Positions 42,512 through 55,208 of a stretch of 64,000 bases of DNA are shown piece by piece. The stretch comes from Metarhizium brunneum (lineage: Eukaryota > Ascomycota > Sordariomycetes > Hypocreales > Clavicipitaceae): positions 558,001 through 622,000 of the forward strand of contig NC_089424.1 in the NCBI RefSeq assembly GCF_013426205.1. Reading direction: 5' to 3'. The stretch's first letter is position 1. The number at the start of each line of letters is the position of its first letter. The notes under the pieces were generated by a model, which did no database searches, was not told the DNA's origin, and saw only the letters and a program-made list of their open reading frames with translations. Made by a program: the position numbers and the translations under genes.

Positions 42512-44811
42512 AACGGAGTCTTAATCTCTGATGGTTGACACGAGTCGCAATGGTGACATAATGCAAAAACGGCGCGACGGTGTCTAATGAATGATCCACG
42601 GATAACTAGACATTGAAAATGTGTATGGATTCTCAATTGGCGAGGGCATACCGGGCGGAACAAGTTGGAGATGAATCACAGTCAGGGTGATGGCGATCAA
42701 TGTCAGCTCCCGGGATGAGGTGAATCTGCCCAGCTGGAGATGTTGGATGATCAAGGTTGAGAAAGGAGGAGAAGGCCAAATGTATTGCAGTCAAGGAGCT
42801 GTGTGAGTCAATCACACATGCTCCCCCGGAATCAGGGGTCTCCAAGTCGAGAGGAGAGCGGGCGGCGGCATGGCCGTTCGGGGGGGGGGGTTCTTCATCC
42901 TTAAATGACGCCAGCCGAATCGTCTTGGATTGCCTAGCCCAAGTTCCCAAAGCACACGCGACACCAAGCAAACACGTCTCCCTGGCTGGAGCGCCCGGAC
43001 GGCAGGTTGCAGAAAGTCAAACCCATGTCTGTCTTAACCGGGCCGCAATGCAAGGCAATCGCAGTGTTGCATCTTGAGGCTAAGATGTGAACGGGGTAAC
43101 GGGCCGTGATTGGGTGCTTGGCAGCAAAAGTTGGGTTTTGTTGGCGGCAGCGCCACGCCAAGCTAGTACACTGGCTCTGGGCACCACAAGCTGGGGACTC
43201 GAGCGCAGTGGTTGGGCCACCTCTTTGGGGCCGCCATGGGGCCATGGGGAGAGCATGCAGATCGGAGGCCAACCATGGCCGGGACTTGGGAAATATCATT
43301 ATCCATGGGCGTCTGGGCAAGACGAGAAAGGTGTCAGCTTAACTGCGATGCAAAAGCAAGTATACAGCGGTTCCATGGAAAGGTCGCAAGGTCCAGCGTT
43401 GGACGCTGCTCACCGCCACGAAGCATCCTGGGGCCATCTCGGTGTCATTATTATCCATGTCTACTTCGTATTCCTCTCCAGTCTGCGTGTACAGAAAGCT
43501 GCCCAAGAGAAAAGGAAGAGTGCCGAACTGCGGTGAGAATATGCCTCATCCTGGCGCTGCCTGCTCAATGCAACCCCCCAGCGAGCGAGTCTGGGGGACG
43601 CAGGCAGGGTGTTGCCACCGAATAGCCTGCGCGGCGGATGCATGTGATGACCAGCGTCTCGAGTCGTTTACTGGCGTCAAGCCGATTGAGGTTCCCTGAC
43701 TTTGGTGTCCTCAGCTCTTGACGTCACTTGTCACATCCAGTCTGCTGTTGCGGGCCTGTTGCTTGAGTTGACCCGCTAAAAGCCGGCGGGGTCAAGAGGC
43801 AATTGACTCTTGCACGTTGGCTTGCGGACGGCTGCTGAGAAAAGAAAAGAAAAGAAAAAGGCGTGACATGACAACCGCAAGGCCATTAGCAGGATTGATT
43901 ATTGGAGTCAAAATGCAGCTCGAGGCGGGAGGGGGGTTGATTTCCACCAGGGGGAAACTGGGGAAAGAGCTGGGCATTGTGGGTTGCGCCTTCCCTGGGC
44001 AAATGATTCATTATTCACATGTAAATGCAAATGCAAATGCATAGCCAGGGCCAGCCGCTCTGGAATCCAACCCCTCAACCGTCGTCGATAGCAAGCTCTT
44101 TGGGCGACTTTGCGTCGTCGGGTTGCTTGGGCTGATCTGAGAATACTGCTCGACAGTTGGCATCGAAATGTGGCACATCAGAGGAAGCATCCAATGTCTG
44201 CCCAATGGCCATCTAGAAAACGTGGCATGCGCGCCGCCAGAGAATCGCCAAAGCTGCGAGCTCTCTGCATTCTGCACGACCATGCAGTTTCCGAGCCAAG
44301 TTTAGCCGCGGCCAAAGAATGGGAACTATCTACCGGGGGGTTCACGGACTGGACGGTCTAGAGCCATCACATCTCAAACTGACCCTGCTCGTTGTCCCCA
44401 TCACCAGTTTGCTGACTCCTAACTACTCCCAGCGGATGACCGAGTAGATTCCTTCGACTATTGACAACATAACCCAGAGACGGCATCGATCCGCCAGAGC
44501 TCTCGGCTGGCTCCATCTGTCTCCTTGGGTCGGCGGCTTGTGGCTGGATGCGCCCCGGGATAACCAATCCCATCGTCGGGATACGCTCCATCGCCCGCGT
44601 TAGCTCTCAAGCTGACAGTAAGATCGGACGAGACGGTCGGGATTCCGTGCTGACTCTCCGTGCTGATTAGCAATCGAATATCCCGTCCAAGCGGCCATGC
44701 GATGCCAGAAATAAATATCTCAGCACACCTCATCCTGACATGCTGTGCTTGAATGCGTCTCACGAGGCTGCCGACGCCAATTCACATACAGCCACCCGAC
44801 AGCCATAGACC
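42512..44811. other. long intergenic stretch, no supported gene
   Basis: Several overlapping frames at 43087-43625 carry no motifs. Low-complexity patches include a ten-G run near 42881, an AAAAG repeat near 43838-43860 and an aaatgc repeat near 44023-44041. It probably contains promoters of both flanking genes. Confidence 0.45.
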
Positions 44812-45771
44812 ATGTCGTGCCCAGACTGTTTCCGTGGCCAGATCCACGAGGGCGAAACCAAAGGCAAGGTCATCAAGCACTACGGATTCGACACGTACGT
44901 GAGCGAGCCGCCGAGTGGCACGACACCCAAGGGCATCATCGTCGTAATCCCCGACGCATTCGGCTGGGCGTTTCCAAATAACCGGATCCTGGCGGATACC
45001 TATGCCGAAAAGGGCGGCTTCAAGGTCTACTTGCCCGACTTTATGAACGGTAAGTTACGTCGTCGCGGGACTCCAAGGCGCACCCATTGCGCGATGCAGC
45101 TCGAATCACTGACACGCATCAGGCCACGCCGCGCCTGTATCCATGCTGTTCAGCATGCAGACCGCACTAGCCCCCGGCAATCTCTTCTCCCGCTTGTAAG
45201 CTCTCCGGACCACCAAATCGCCTACGTCACCATCCCGCTAACACAGCGCAGCATCGCCGCCGTCCAAACCATCCTGGCCGCTGTGCCCTTCTTCATCCGC
45301 TGCGCCCCGGGGAGGACGTACCCTGGCGTAAAAGGCTTCTTCGAGCAGCTGCGCAAGGAAGAGGGCCAGGCGCTGCCCATCGGCGCGGCCGGCTTCTGCT
45401 GGGGCGGCAAACACACAGTCACGCTTGCCCACGGCGCCGAAATCAACGGCCAGCCTCTCATCGACGCCGGCTTCACCGGCCACCCGAGCCTGCTCAGTCT
45501 CCCCTCTGACGTGGAAAAGATCAAGCGCCCAGTGTCGTTTGCATGCGCCGAGGATGACAACCAGATCTCGCTCAAGCAAGCCGAGCAGATCAAGGCAATC
45601 GTGACGGCCTTCCCAGAGCCGTACAAGGGCGAACTCCGTGTGTATCAAAAGACGGGCCATGGATTCGCGGTGCGTGCTGACCTCAAGGTCCCTGATGTCG
45701 CAGCGCAAGCAGCTGCCGCCGAAGATCAGGCCATTGCCTGGTTCACGTCTCACTTCTCGACGGCTACATGA
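44812..45771 (+). CDS. dienelactone hydrolase family protein
   Basis: Alpha/beta hydrolase of the DLH family, which opens dienelactones or related esters. Exons are 44812-45049, 45123-45195 and 45252-45771; introns are 73 and 56 nt; 276 aa. The nucleophile is C153 in GAAGFCWGG, the acid D205/D206 in CAEDDNQ and the base H240 in KTGHGFAV. The N-terminus starts MSCPDCFRGQIHEGE, common in fungal DLH proteins. The second acceptor is chosen as cgcag|c because it alone keeps phase (SRF|IAAVQTIL). It lies 11 kb from the aromatic set, so a shared pathway is possible but unsupported. Confidence 0.92.
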   Translation: MSCPDCFRGQIHEGETKGKVIKHYGFDTYVSEPPSGTTPKGIIVVIPDAFGWAFPNNRILADTYAEKGGFKVYLPDFMNGKLRRRGTPRRTHCAMQLESLTRIRPRRACIHAVQHADRTSPRQSLLPLVSSPDHQIAYVTIPLTQRSIAAVQTILAAVPFFIRCAPGRTYPGVKGFFEQLRKEEGQALPIGAAGFCWGGKHTVTLAHGAEINGQPLIDAGFTGHPSLLSLPSDVEKIKRPVSFACAEDDNQISLKQAEQIKAIVTAFPEPYKGELRVYQKTGHGFAVRADLKVPDVAAQAAAAEDQAIAWFTSHFSTAT

Positions 45772-46309
45772 AGTGAAGCGTAGTTTTGAGACTGCGTTAC
45801 TTGGCACAGAAACGTGCCCAATGCCTTGTGTGCTTTTTTTTTTTTGGCAGCCAAGAGGTTGCAATGATACTGCATTGTGACTCCAATCCAAGCTAGTAGC
45901 TTCAAAGAGCCGTACTCTATAAAGAGCGCAATAATATTTAACTTAATCAACTCGGGATGCAGTGCTACTTGTTCAAACAAGCCAATGGCAATTGGCAGAA
46001 CCTGGAGGCCCCGAATAGCAATTAACAAGCGGTTAAGTCTGCATTGTCGAGGTATTATTGTCTTGTCTATCATGCCGTGTAATCTATACTCGAAAGACTA
46101 TTGTATGATGCAGCGCCGTACCCCTACCCAATACCAAATGAATCATGCGCTTCGTAAGTCTGTCCATTAGCCCAATATTCATTATCCCATTCATTCCGTC
46201 AGCCCCCACCTGCCATCCAATTCAATTATCAGTGTGTCCCGTACGGCAGGGGGGACTTGAGTTCAAATTATATAAAGGAAAAAAGAGAAGGAAAAGAAAT
46301 TTCAATCCA
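45772..46309. other. convergent intergenic region
   Basis: 3' flanks of the dienelactone hydrolase and the sterol glucosyltransferase. It includes a run of about twelve T near 45834. No gene seen. Confidence 0.5.
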
Positions 46310-49300
46310 TCAAGACGATGCCTTGATTGCCTGGCTGCCCAAAGCCTTTTGTTTGCCTGCCCCGCCAAGCCCTTCACTCAGCTTCTTGGTGACCATGTCG
46401 GGATCTGGCTCATCTGACCCTATAAAAGTCCAGCTCTCTTCAGTGTCCTCGTCTTCTTCGGCGTCGGGTTGTCCGTAACGTCCAACCTTGCCCTTGATGA
46501 GGCTCTTTGCGTATTCGAGATCGCGGTATATGTTTTGAATAGCAGTGTCGACTCCCTTATCCTGTCCAAGCTGTTAGTTCCCCTGCGAGTAGTAGTTTTC
46601 AAGGGTAAAGCAGTACATACCTTGCGAATCTGCTCCCCGAGGACACGAGCTTTTACAATCATCCGCTCATTGCGCGTCACCTGCCACAGTGCTCTGCCAA
46701 AGCTGTTGGCACCCCATCGTCTCAAGCCAACACCAACACCAAGGTCCTCTACTCGGGTCGCAAAGAAGAACTGATCGCCGAAGAACGGCCGGATGATGGT
46801 AGGGATACCCGCTCGCAGACTTGCGCCGGTAGTTCCAGATCCGCCGTGGTGAGCCGCGGCGTCAATTTGACGGAACAGCCAGTCGTGTGGCGCGGACTTG
46901 ATGACGAAGATTTCGGCAGGCATTTCTGGTTCATCCGGCCGAGGCTTGGCCGGATCATCCTTGGGTGAGATTCGATCAGACCAGCCCTTGGACAAAATGC
47001 AGCGAACGTCGGCCTTGAGCACTGCATCGATAACTTCTTGCGTCATCTTGACCGGGTCGTTTACGATAATAGAGCCAAAGCCGACGTATACAAGTTTCTT
47101 GCCATCGTCCCTAGCCTTTTGTATAAAGTCAGACAGTTCCTTTGGGGGCTCATATTCACCGCCTTCATCTAAGAACCAGTACCCTGTGATTCTGATCCAG
47201 TCGGAGAAGTCGAGAGGAGGAGCGACGACACTGGGGCTGAAGTTGTAGAGGAATGGTACTTTGTTGGGCTGCATCTTTTCCAAGCTCGTATTGGGCAGGC
47301 CAAGTGTCTTGTTGCGCCAGCGGTTGATTTGCTGTGCGGTGGCTTTCCAAAAGATATTGTCGAACATGACATAGGTCATGTAATTGTAAGCACCACCCAT
47401 CTTGTGTTCGGGCATGATGAAGGCGTGAGGGTACGCACGGGTTCTGGTCCAAGGCATGGTGAAAGCCCTGAAGTACGGGATGCCAAGCTTTTCTGCAATG
47501 TGAATGCCCGCCATGGCAGAAGGGGACTCGATGAGAAGTTCCGAGCCCAGGCATGCTTGATATGCTGAATCAAGAAGCTCGTCGAGCCACCCCCTGAATG
47601 CTGAGTTAGCTTCGCGAAGGAATGAGATGGTGAAGGTGCCGTTTTCGATGCACAATCGCATAAGTTCGCCAGGATCACCCTCAACCTTGGCAAACTCGAT
47701 TCCATGGGATTCGATCCAACCTTGGAATTCGGCGTGAGTCGCAATTCGAGGCTTGTGTCCCTCGGCAAGCAGACCCTTGCAAAGAGCAATGTACGGCTGG
47801 ACATCCCCTCTCGACCCTATGGTCAGACAGGTGATCCTCATGGGTTGGGGTGGCTTAAAGTTGAGAAAAGAGCCGTCAGTTTCGTCCATGAGAATGGTTG
47901 GAGCATTTGGCTGTGAATCTGCCTCTCGAGGAGGTAGAATCTCGTGCTGGGGAAAGTCTTCCTGTCTAGCTGATTTGAGAGCATCTCGTTCGGCCATGGC
48001 CTGGTCCTCTTCCTCATGTTCCTCCAGGTTAAGGAGTCCTGCTTCCCTCAGATAACGGTTTGTTTCCAGACTTTGGATGAGAGTCACGGTACAGTCATCA
48101 CGTACGTCGACCTGGCTAAACTCGAAGAAAAGCTCCTCATGGCCGCGAATGACGACGGTAAGACCCGAGTACCCGATTCGGAAGCCCTTTTCTTTATGGG
48201 CCGTTTCAATGTCCTTGAGCGGGAGAATCAACTTGGTTCTCGTGCCAGGTAGCAGGCTGCGAAAGCAGAATGATCTGTCACTGATGTAAATTTTGCCATA
48301 CAGAGGCAGCACTCGGATGATGCACCCAAAATAGGTAGCTTGCAGCTTCTCGGACTCTGGCAGAGCAAAGTGAGCACGAAATCGCTCCATAGAGGTCTGG
48401 ACCTTGCCTTCAGAATCCTCCTCTAGCTCGTCCTCGTCTGGTCGAAGTCCGGCGGGTTCTCCATAGTGCTTGCGACCACCCTTCCACATTCCTGAGACCT
48501 TCTCAACGTACCCCATAGACTCCGTAGCAAGAAGGGAGCTCATTCGTTTACTTGTTTTATTCAAGTAGTCGGCAAACGCACCCGCACGCTGAAGTGGGTA
48601 TGATCCCATCTTGGTAATACTCTGAAGTGTGGGAGTAGTTGACCTAACTTGGTCGGCTTGACCATTATATCCAAACTGGTTGATATGACCGGTAGTCGCC
48701 GCATGTTTCATGGGTACCGAGGCATCAGGAAGAAAGGTTTCGGAGTGTTTGGACAATTCCTCCTCTCTAGCGTCTGCTGACTGACTTGATCCGTCGGAGC
48801 GGCGCATAGTTGGGCTGTGGAACACTTCGCTACCTTTCAGAATCTGACTTGCCGAGGGGTCCTCAGTGGCTACAGAAACAACCAAGTTGGAGAAACTAGG
48901 ATCCTCTGTAGATGAATGCAAGTTTGAGTCGGACGATTCCATTATATGCCTGCCCCTCCTTTCATCAAACTGACGAGTGCTCTGCGTCTTTCGATGACCG
49001 CTGAAGCTCCTTCTGGCGCTCTGCTCACTCATCATACTGGACACTTCCTGGCTTCGTCGCCCTTTGTATCGAATCGCGTCTAAACTGGTCCTGGAAGAGC
49101 ACTCTACACTGGCTCGCGGACTAGGATTTGCCGAGTGAGGGGTCATGGGAGAGAGCGTAGCCTTGACGGCTTCGGGTAACTTGGTCGTTCGGATCTTATC
49201 GACATGCATAGCCTGATGGGGATTGGATTCAACTGGATGAGGTGAGTTCTGTAGAGAGGGCTGGCTATTTGAGTTCTGCTCGGGTTGCTCGTGGCTTTGC

Positions 49301-50939
49301 AACTCTTGCTCAGCAATGAGCTTCCCTGGAGTTTGCTTTGTGGAAGAGGCATCTTCGACTAGGATTTTAAGAACCTTGATAGCTTCTTTTCCAAAGTTGA
49401 AGAATGAAAAGAAGTACTAAATGGGTTAGTGAATCATGTCTTTGTGGGTTGTAACAGATGGTGTACCCACCTCATCAATAGCATAAGTTTCATCGTTATC
49501 AACGACTCGAATTTTGCACGTGTCAGAAAAGTCCATCATCTGAGTCTCTTCAATATCAATCACATTGTCAATAGGCAATGAGATTTTGACGCTGTCGCCT
49601 TCGTTGTGGCTCCGGAAAATTACCCTTTGGAGGCTCTTGACCCATTCTTTGGCACTCGGGGCACTGTCGGCTTTGAAATTGTAGGTTCGATGACTAGTGA
49701 TGACATTAAAATGTAGGTTGTCCTTGTCTTTATCCACAACGTTTGCAGAAATACCAAATCTCAAGTCAATCTGGCCATGGGGGAAGTAAAGATTGGTTGA
49801 ATCACGGTAGTATGACAAAACATCTCCCTTTAAGCGGAACCAATATCGATGATACTTGGGATTGCGCTTGCCACTTTTTGATAAATAACCAGACTTGGCC
49901 ACAACATGCTACGACTACTTAGCATTGGTCTCGATAGTTGGACGGTTGGAAGGGGGGCTTACAGCTTTCTTGGGAAGGTAGGCATAAAAGCAAATATGCT
50001 TGGCCGTGATATAGAGAAAGCCCTGGAGGAGCACGCTTTGTAATAACCAACATGGGTACTCTGGAGTCAACTATTAGCCAATAACCAGCAAATAAATACA
50101 CAAGTATGAAGCAAAATCCAGAGTCATTACGGGGACGCGAGACACCTACCCTCTATGACTTGTTCTGGCTCATCAAACTCGAAAATTTCCATTAATCGCT
50201 TGGCCAACGCAGAAGATTCGTCACTGTCACCGCTCGCATCAAGATCGCTGGATCGCCTCTCCATATCGAAACTGGGTCTGCTGGCAATCTCAGCTCTAGC
50301 CTGCAGCATTCGGCTCATAACTGGTGCAAGCCTGTTGTCTTCCTTGTCCTGCGGCATTGCAGATGTGGCAAGGTCGGCAGATTCTCGTGCATCGTCCGAC
50401 GAATCCATCAGAGGCGCGGATAATCGACTCGCTTCTCGGTTTTTGCTTTTCCGTTTCGGTAATGTGGAAAGTGATTTTAATAGTCTGTGGCCAGAGGAAA
50501 GCTTCTTCTTGTGACCCCGTCTGGCGTTCTTATCCCGCGGCGGAAGTATGATGGTCTGAGAAAGATCCTGATTGCCATTAGAGCTTTTTGATTGCTCACT
50601 GTCTTCCTCGTCGCTGCTCCCGTCGTCAAAGCGGGTGTTGAAGTCTACCCGCGAGCCTGCTGCTGCTATAAGACCGAATATACTCTGATTCATGTTGACA
50701 GACATGGCTCGGCCGCGTTTCGAGGCCGGATCGTTAGGCGAGTCCTCATCGTCGCTGTCGCTGTGTTTCAGAAGGTCGGGGAGATCGGGGAGAGTAGCGG
50801 AGGGATCATCGTGTCTCTTTTTGAAAGGGTTCCGACCGATACGTCTCTGTCTACCACCATCATCAGCGCCAGCAGACTGGCCAGAGCCGGCGCCGGCGCC
50901 GTCGCCGCCTTCGGGTGACAAGGACGGGAAGCTGTCCAT
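46310..50939 (-). CDS. sterol 3-beta-glucosyltransferase (Atg26/Ugt51 type)
   Basis: Transfers glucose from UDP-glucose to ergosterol; Atg26 orthologs also act in pexophagy in some fungi. Exons are 50150-50939, 49963-50060, 49471-49908, 46621-49416 and 46310-46561; introns are 89, 54, 54 and 59 nt; 1457 aa. In order: an acidic disordered N-terminus; a GRAM start ([17 protein letters not shown]) spliced across intron 1; a PH domain ([21 protein letters not shown]); a long Ser-rich linker; a second GRAM domain from about residue 785 ([15 protein letters not shown]); and a GT28/UDPGT module from about 970 ([20 protein letters not shown]). The UDP-sugar motif is SAPHDWLF followed by [18 protein letters not shown]. 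The last intron restores the tail [15 protein letters not shown]. The start is the first ATG (MDSFPSLS). Confidence 0.96.
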
Positions 50940-53271
50940 GAGTTCGATGTTGCAGGGCAAAGCGGGGGACTCGATTCGAGGCGTCGATGTTGGCTTAGGC
51001 AAAAGAATTAGGGTAGCTTCGAGATGCAGCTAACGGCGGTAGCTGAGAGGTAATGGCGATGGCGTGGCTGATGGTGCACCGCAAGATTCCGGAATGGCGG
51101 AGCTGGACGAGGTCGCCAGCAGGGCCAGGCAAAGGAACGAGCAAAGAGAGCAAATGGACCGCGTCAGGAGCGAGACGCCAAGGCCTATGGACGCAGAGGC
51201 GGAGGCAGAGGCAGCTCCCCGCAAAAGCCAGGGCGGGATGGACGCAGAGCAAATACTATGAAGCGTCGAGATGGGATCTTTGGAGGTTGAAGCCAAAGTG
51301 ACCTCTGCATTGCAAGGGGCAAACGTCAACTGGCGATGCCATCGGGCAGGCAGGTATGCACCGAGCATCGACCAATGCAACCCGACCCTTGGCGTCTGTT
51401 CAAGTGGATAAGCAGGGGCAGAGACGGGTGGATTCACGGGCTGGCTGGGGAAGAAAGGAAGGGGCCGGGGTGGGCGAGGGCGCAAGCGGGCAGGTGTCAA
51501 CACTGAATGAAGTCTGGTGGTACAAAAGTCAACTGGTGCATGCATGCCTTGTGCTGCCGGCTGAATAAAGTTGTGACGGCCCCAGCTCCAGGCGCTTTGT
51601 ACATGGTGCTATAACTGTACTAATAGCGCACTATAATTATACATTGGATTTCCGCGCGAGGCCACACGAGGCTCTACTCTGTCTGGGTCTAGTACTCGGC
51701 TTGTGCAGTGCAGCTGCTCCTGCATCTCACCGTCAACACTTTCGTTTGTGTGCTCGCCTCGACTGTGTTCTTTTTTTTTTTTTTTTGCTTCTTCCGGGGC
51801 ACCCAATCCGATTTCCGCCGCCGCCATTCGCGGCCCTGCCCAGCCACCGTGTTACGACGCAAACACCGGACTTGAGACAATTGCGAAAAACAAATCGGTC
51901 CAGTCATCGATGGGTTCGGCAGATGGGCCAACGGCGCACGCCACATGCAAGGTTTAGCGCCTGGCGGTGCCGCTGCAGTGCTGGGGATGTGGAACTGACC
52001 AGCGATTCTTGCAGTGTTGAATGGCTGTGCGGTGACTCGAACTTTGTCGTCCATGTCACCACTCACCAGTGCCGTCGAGGCGACTTGAGGCATCGAAATG
52101 ACTGATCTGGTGGTCAAGCTAAGGTTTGGCAAGTGACATTGATCGCTCACAATTACGCCAATCATCTGGACCTGATTCATCGACCCAAGTACGCCGTACT
52201 CCGTAACACGTGTCGAGATGGAAGCGCGCTGATATCTTTGCCATTTTTAGCATTTTTCTCGTCCCGATAGCCAACGAATCCACACTTGGACCCAACAATG
52301 CTGCTGTAGGCATCGGCATTTGCTACTCAGAACTGGCCTGCGAGATGTCTAGACTCTACCTAGTCCAACGTCGACATGACAGCGCCGAATGGCCCGACCG
52401 GTAGACCATCGCATGTGTCGTTTCTTGGTATATTTCACCTCGCCCACGATACCTACGCACCTCTCGGTTGGTCCCATGCTGCTCATCCTCTCAGCAAACG
52501 ACATGGTCACCTGCCAAAGAAGCTCCACCACATAGACAACGAAGCAACTTGGCGTGACCCTGATGCACGCGCCGTGCCAGGCCGATGCAATTTCAACCCG
52601 CATGACCATGCACGGAAAAGGATGTACCTAGTCGGGCATATATGCATACATGCCAACCAAGGGCAAAGGGTTTTGTGACCTCGGCGCTGCCCATTTACAT
52701 CGCCCGAGTATGTGTATTCCCGTGCAGTCTCAATGAGATGATGCCATTCTACCCGTAATGTGTTACGCCTGTCAAGTCAAGTCTGACCTGAGCTCTCGGG
52801 CACCTTGCACACCCCATGCATTCGGCTACATCATCGAGCACCTTGTGACAATATGTCTGGCTACCGTGACATGTGCCATGATTACGGCCGTTGCGTGGAT
52901 ATAGATAGAACCTGGCAATCGTCTTCCCACTCCTCAACCCAGAACTGAGCAATAACAATAACCTCTTCTCCAAAATTGCATCGCCAAGCAGGCTGACGTC
53001 AGATGCAAGCCAAAGTATACCAAACCACCGAGATTCATAACGAGTCGTATTATTTAGGCATATGTAGACTGACATTCGTTTCAGCTTTTGGTGTCGGTCT
53101 CTACGATACAGCCAATTTGCTGCCTACCTAGGTAGTTGCTAAGAACCTGACGACCCTCAAAGCAGATCAACAAGACGTGGCGATCAAGAAATCGGGTAAC
53201 AGGTCTTCTAGTTGTGTTTCAGTATCGTAGCCCTCTACCTGTGACTTTTACCCGCCTTGCACCCTGCCTGC
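50940..53271. other. promoter and intergenic DNA, no supported gene
   Basis: 51000-51700 is GC-rich, probably promoter and leader of the sterol glucosyltransferase. A run of about eighteen T lies at 51769-51786. Frames further on lack motifs. Confidence 0.45.
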
Positions 53272-53928
53272 ATGATTGATTCTATTGCAATGGACTACAA
53301 ACCTACCATTGCTTCGCCTCTCCCGTCTTCAAAACGATGGGTCATTCCATTTAGTCTACGCATCGCCATTATCGTGTGCGGCGTACTGGTTCTCGCATTG
53401 ACCGGTCAACCGGCGTCAACCAAAAATGTCATACCTATTCTCTTCCTGGGCCCCCCAGTACGTCCCTCATCACAAATACCCAATAAGAAGAAGAGCATAA
53501 ACTAATCACTTCAGGCCGGTCTTTCGATACTCTGGTCCGCGGCAGACGCAGCTTGCTACTTTATTCACCCTTCACACCATGGCATAACTCCTGGCGCACG
53601 GGTGGGCATGGATCTCATCATCTCGCTTGCCTACATATCTCTCGAGATAGTCAACGGAATCCTTATAGCAGGCTGGACGGACGAGGAGTATCCCTCAAAT
53701 ACAAAGGACTCGGATCGAATTCATGCCATGGTTGAGGCGGCGCTGGCGTTTGGAGGAATCGCTACGTAAGTCATGTCTTGGGGGCTGGGGTAATTTCGCG
53801 TCGCTGATTTGGATAGAATCATCCATGTTGGTCTTTTCGTCGTGGCATGTGTGGAAACGCACCGCGAGAACACAGAAGTGAAGGTGCTCAGGGTGAATGC
53901 CCTGGCCCTTGGGAATATGAGAGGTTGA
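53272..53928 (+). CDS. small four-TM membrane protein, MARVEL-like
   Basis: Exons are 53272-53457, 53515-53765 and 53817-53928; introns are 57 and 51 nt with clear branch sites; 182 aa. Four hydrophobic segments match a MARVEL-like layout: FSLRIAIIVCGVLVLAL, VIPILFLGPPAGLSILWSAADAACYF, VGMDLIISLAYISLEIVNGILIAGW and EAALAFGGIATIIHVGLFVVACVETH. The last is formed across intron 2. A short basic tail follows. Function unknown; such proteins sit in fungal plasma-membrane or vacuolar membranes. Confidence 0.78.
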
Positions 53929-54836
53929 GTGGTTATGTATAGTTTGATAAGATTGGGTGGATATCGAGAATCTATCCGTGTAGTAGATGTATTCGCATAG
54001 ATTATGAGGTTGGAGCGAGCTAGCTTGTATTTAAGTCTGTAGGAGACTAGTATTTCGATATAATATTCAGCACTGCTGAACCTCATAGAACACTAAAGAA
54101 AGGGCAAGTCTAGATTTCCTGCCGTCGAGGAATGAAAGGCAACTAATTTTGATTTTTCATGTGCCTTCAACGGGTTATATTTATGTATTGTTGTAAAATA
54201 TCAATCCTGACATGATTCGAGTTTCAAAACGGCATTAATAAAGTAGCAACACTTTGACGGAGTCACATGTATGTATGATTATGATTGTCTCAAAATATGG
54301 AAAGAAGATTGTCCAGGCCATCCAAGAACCCCCCAAAGAATTCTCAAATCATTTCGCTTATAGAGCAGTATCTAAAATATGGAGCCGTTCTGTGCTATTA
54401 TGTCTAATTTTCTCCCATCTGTATGTCACACTTTGGCGATGAGATGCTGAAGACCAGTCGTATTACTGATTAATCTTGTTCTAAGGTGTGGCGCCCTATC
54501 ATGCAAATGTATCGTAGTAGGTGATAAGATTGAATCCCTTCATGTCGTCTATTTTACAGTAGTTAAGCTGCTTCAGTACCATAATCACAATTCCCGGATC
54601 TTAAAAAGACATCATTTCATTCATAGAATGGTAGCCCTCTCGTTGAAAGTTGAATGCGATTAGCGACTCCCCAGTCTCCTTTACCATAAGTATACGCATT
54701 AATATAACTAATGCTTGCCATGGTCAATGAAATTGATTTCATCAAGTCACGCCAGCATATCCGTCCGCAGCTTCAGCGGCTATATTGCATAAATGCCCAC
54801 CTTGACACAGTGACTGACCAAACTCATCTCGGCCAC
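53929..54836. other. AT-rich intergenic stretch
   Basis: No gene seen. Confidence 0.5.
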
Positions 54837-55208
54837 TTAATTAATAATTTCAGAGGTAGGAGTACTTGAATCTGAGCGGCCTGCTGGGGTGGATAGATTG
54901 TTGATGGCGGCATTAAGCGCCTCCTCGCAGTTATTGTCGGCCCAGGCCTGTACAAAATCGACCATTGCCTTGTCGCAAGCTGGAGAGTGGCTTTCTGAGG
55001 CCGTACTACCGTCTTGGCCTCCATCGTTTGTTCCTTCGCAGCCGTTTTGTTGCCAGGCTCGTTGCAATTCGAGGCTAGGCTTTTTACATGCAGTAACTTG
55101 TTCGGAGTTTGCCACGCTATCCGGAGCTAGTTCGGCCTCCTGGCGGCGAAGGACGGCGTTGGAAGTGGCCAGGACAGACAGGACGGCGAGGATAGTAAAG
55201 TATTTCAT
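54837..55208 (-). CDS. small secreted four-cysteine protein
   Basis: 123 aa in one exon from MKYFTILAVLSVLATSNA, a clear signal peptide followed by a possible Kex2-like site (VLRRQ). The mature part carries exactly four cysteines in two similar blocks: ACKKPSLELQRAWQQNGCEG and ACDKAMVDFVQAWADNNCEE. Each block has a Cys, about 14 residues with a central AW, then a second Cys, which suggests two disulfide-bonded helical units. Size, secretion and cysteine content suit an effector-like or surface protein; no family is recognised. Confidence 0.72.
   Translation of the reverse strand: MKYFTILAVLSVLATSNAVLRRQEAELAPDSVANSEQVTACKKPSLELQRAWQQNGCEGTNDGGQDGSTASESHSPACDKAMVDFVQAWADNNCEEALNAAINNLSTPAGRSDSSTPTSEIIN

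Noticed and set aside
43087..43625. Overlapping plus-strand frames of 137-149 codons
   Set aside because: Three frames are open over the same GC-rich DNA, none with a family motif or splice structure.
42881..44041. Poly-G run and AAAAG/aaatgc short repeats
   Set aside because: Ordinary microsatellite-scale repeats with no sign of function.
51030..51545. Minus-strand 171-codon frame upstream of the sterol glucosyltransferase
   Set aside because: Low-complexity Pro/Ser/Ala composition with no motif; it lies in the GC-rich promoter/leader region.
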